From positions 62,001-126,000 of the forward strand of contig JAFAKE010000068.1 in the NCBI GenBank assembly GCA_019235715.1: a DNA stretch of 64,000 bases. Reading direction: 5' to 3'. A program made the translations under genes and the position numbers. Positions 63,497 through 64,000 of the stretch are shown here, one piece after another (within the stretch, counting starts at the first letter, position 1; every line of letters starts with the position of its first letter). Under the pieces are notes generated by a model. The model searched no databases. It was not told the DNA's origin and saw only the letters and a program-made list of their open reading frames with translations. Source of the stretch: Vulcanimicrobiota bacterium. Lineage in GTDB: Bacteria > Vulcanimicrobiota > Vulcanimicrobiia > Eremiobacterales > Eremiobacteraceae.

Positions 63497-64000
63497 ATGT
63501 CCGATTCCGCACGTGACTTGCAGCGCGAAGTGCTTCCTATTCCTGACCGGCAGTACGTCGGCGTGACGACGTACGATGCGAAAGATCCGGATACGAAGTA
63601 TCCGCCGATCGAGCCGGTGCGCCCGCCAAAAGATGCGCCCAACGTGCTCGTTGTGCTGATCGACGACGCGGGCTTTGCCGCCTCCAGTCCGTTCGGCGGC
63701 TTCATCAACACGCCGACGGCCGACCGCTTGGCCAAAGGCGGCTTGCGTTACAATCGTTTTCATACGACCGCGTTGTGTTCGCCGAGCCGCCAGGCGCTGC
63801 TCACGGGGCGCAACCATCATGCGGTCGGCATGGGTGGGATCACCGAGCTTGCGACATCTGCACCCGGTTACAGCTCCGTTCGACCGAAAGCCGCCGCGCC
63901 GTTGCCGGAGATCTTGCGCCTGAACGGATATGTGACGGCGCAATTCGGCAAGTGCCATGAAGTGCCGGTGTGGGAGACGAGTCCGATGGGACCATTCGAC
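63497..64000 (+). CDS. arylsulfatase-type sulfatase, 3' end outside window
   Basis: APNVLVVLIDDAGFAASSPFGGFINTPTADRLAKGGLRYNRFHTTALCSPSRQALLTGRNHH (CxPSR formylglycine motif). Confidence 0.93.
   Translation, partial: MSDSARDLQREVLPIPDRQYVGVTTYDAKDPDTKYPPIEPVRPPKDAPNVLVVLIDDAGFAASSPFGGFINTPTADRLAKGGLRYNRFHTTALCSPSRQALLTGRNHHAVGMGGITELATSAPGYSSVRPKAAAPLPEILRLNGYVTAQFGKCHEVPVWETSPMGPFD

Noticed and set aside
1-64000. CRISPR arrays, tRNA/rRNA genes, transposases, integrases, prophage
   Set aside because: No regularly spaced repeats, tRNA-like TpsiC signatures, or recognisable mobile-element proteins were seen; a dedicated tRNAscan/ISfinder run would be needed to exclude small or degraded ones.

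Overview
High-GC bacterial chromosomal window, mostly housekeeping genes packed into short operons. No rRNA, tRNA, CRISPR array, transposase or phage module was recognised. Main blocks, left to right: M20 amidohydrolase (5'-truncated) and alpha/beta hydrolase; ABC exporter pair; CoA locus (panC-coaBC-coaX); FHA and PilZ proteins; methionine gamma-lyase-family enzyme with an orphan PTS EIIC; lexA divergent from a LysM single-pass membrane protein (YneA-like layout) with two GAAC-N4-GTTC-type boxes between them; rpsO-pnp; tolC; secreted PLC/AcpA-type phosphatase; STAS; ubiD-ubiA; a heme gene set (hemC-hemB-mobA-hemL-rex, then hemA-hemD); ArnT-like glycosyltransferase; cytochrome c maturation, Tat and menaquinone block (ccsA-resB-tatC-tatA-prenyltransferase-menG); PLD-like protein; AAC(6')-I-like acetyltransferase; tatD; metG; rsmI; two tandem acyltransferases; an M-box (ykoK-type Mg2+) riboswitch ahead of a 39-aa ORF and a putative outer-membrane beta-barrel protein; comEC; NAD epimerase; carbonic anhydrase; leuS; comEA; start of a sulfatase. 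The most notable result is a family of four 22-23 aa single-TM micropeptides ending in [ST]GHL[KT]L, arranged as two tandem pairs around comEC (53330-53597 and 56821-57004). They are absent from the supplied ORF track, have Shine-Dalgarno-like sequences, and encode the same C-terminal peptide with different synonymous codons. Other leads are the M-box linked to a putative outer-membrane protein, the SOS/LysM divergent locus, and a Rex-operator-like palindrome upstream of ubiD with rex itself in the window. All family names are recognition-based from the translations; no database searches were run.
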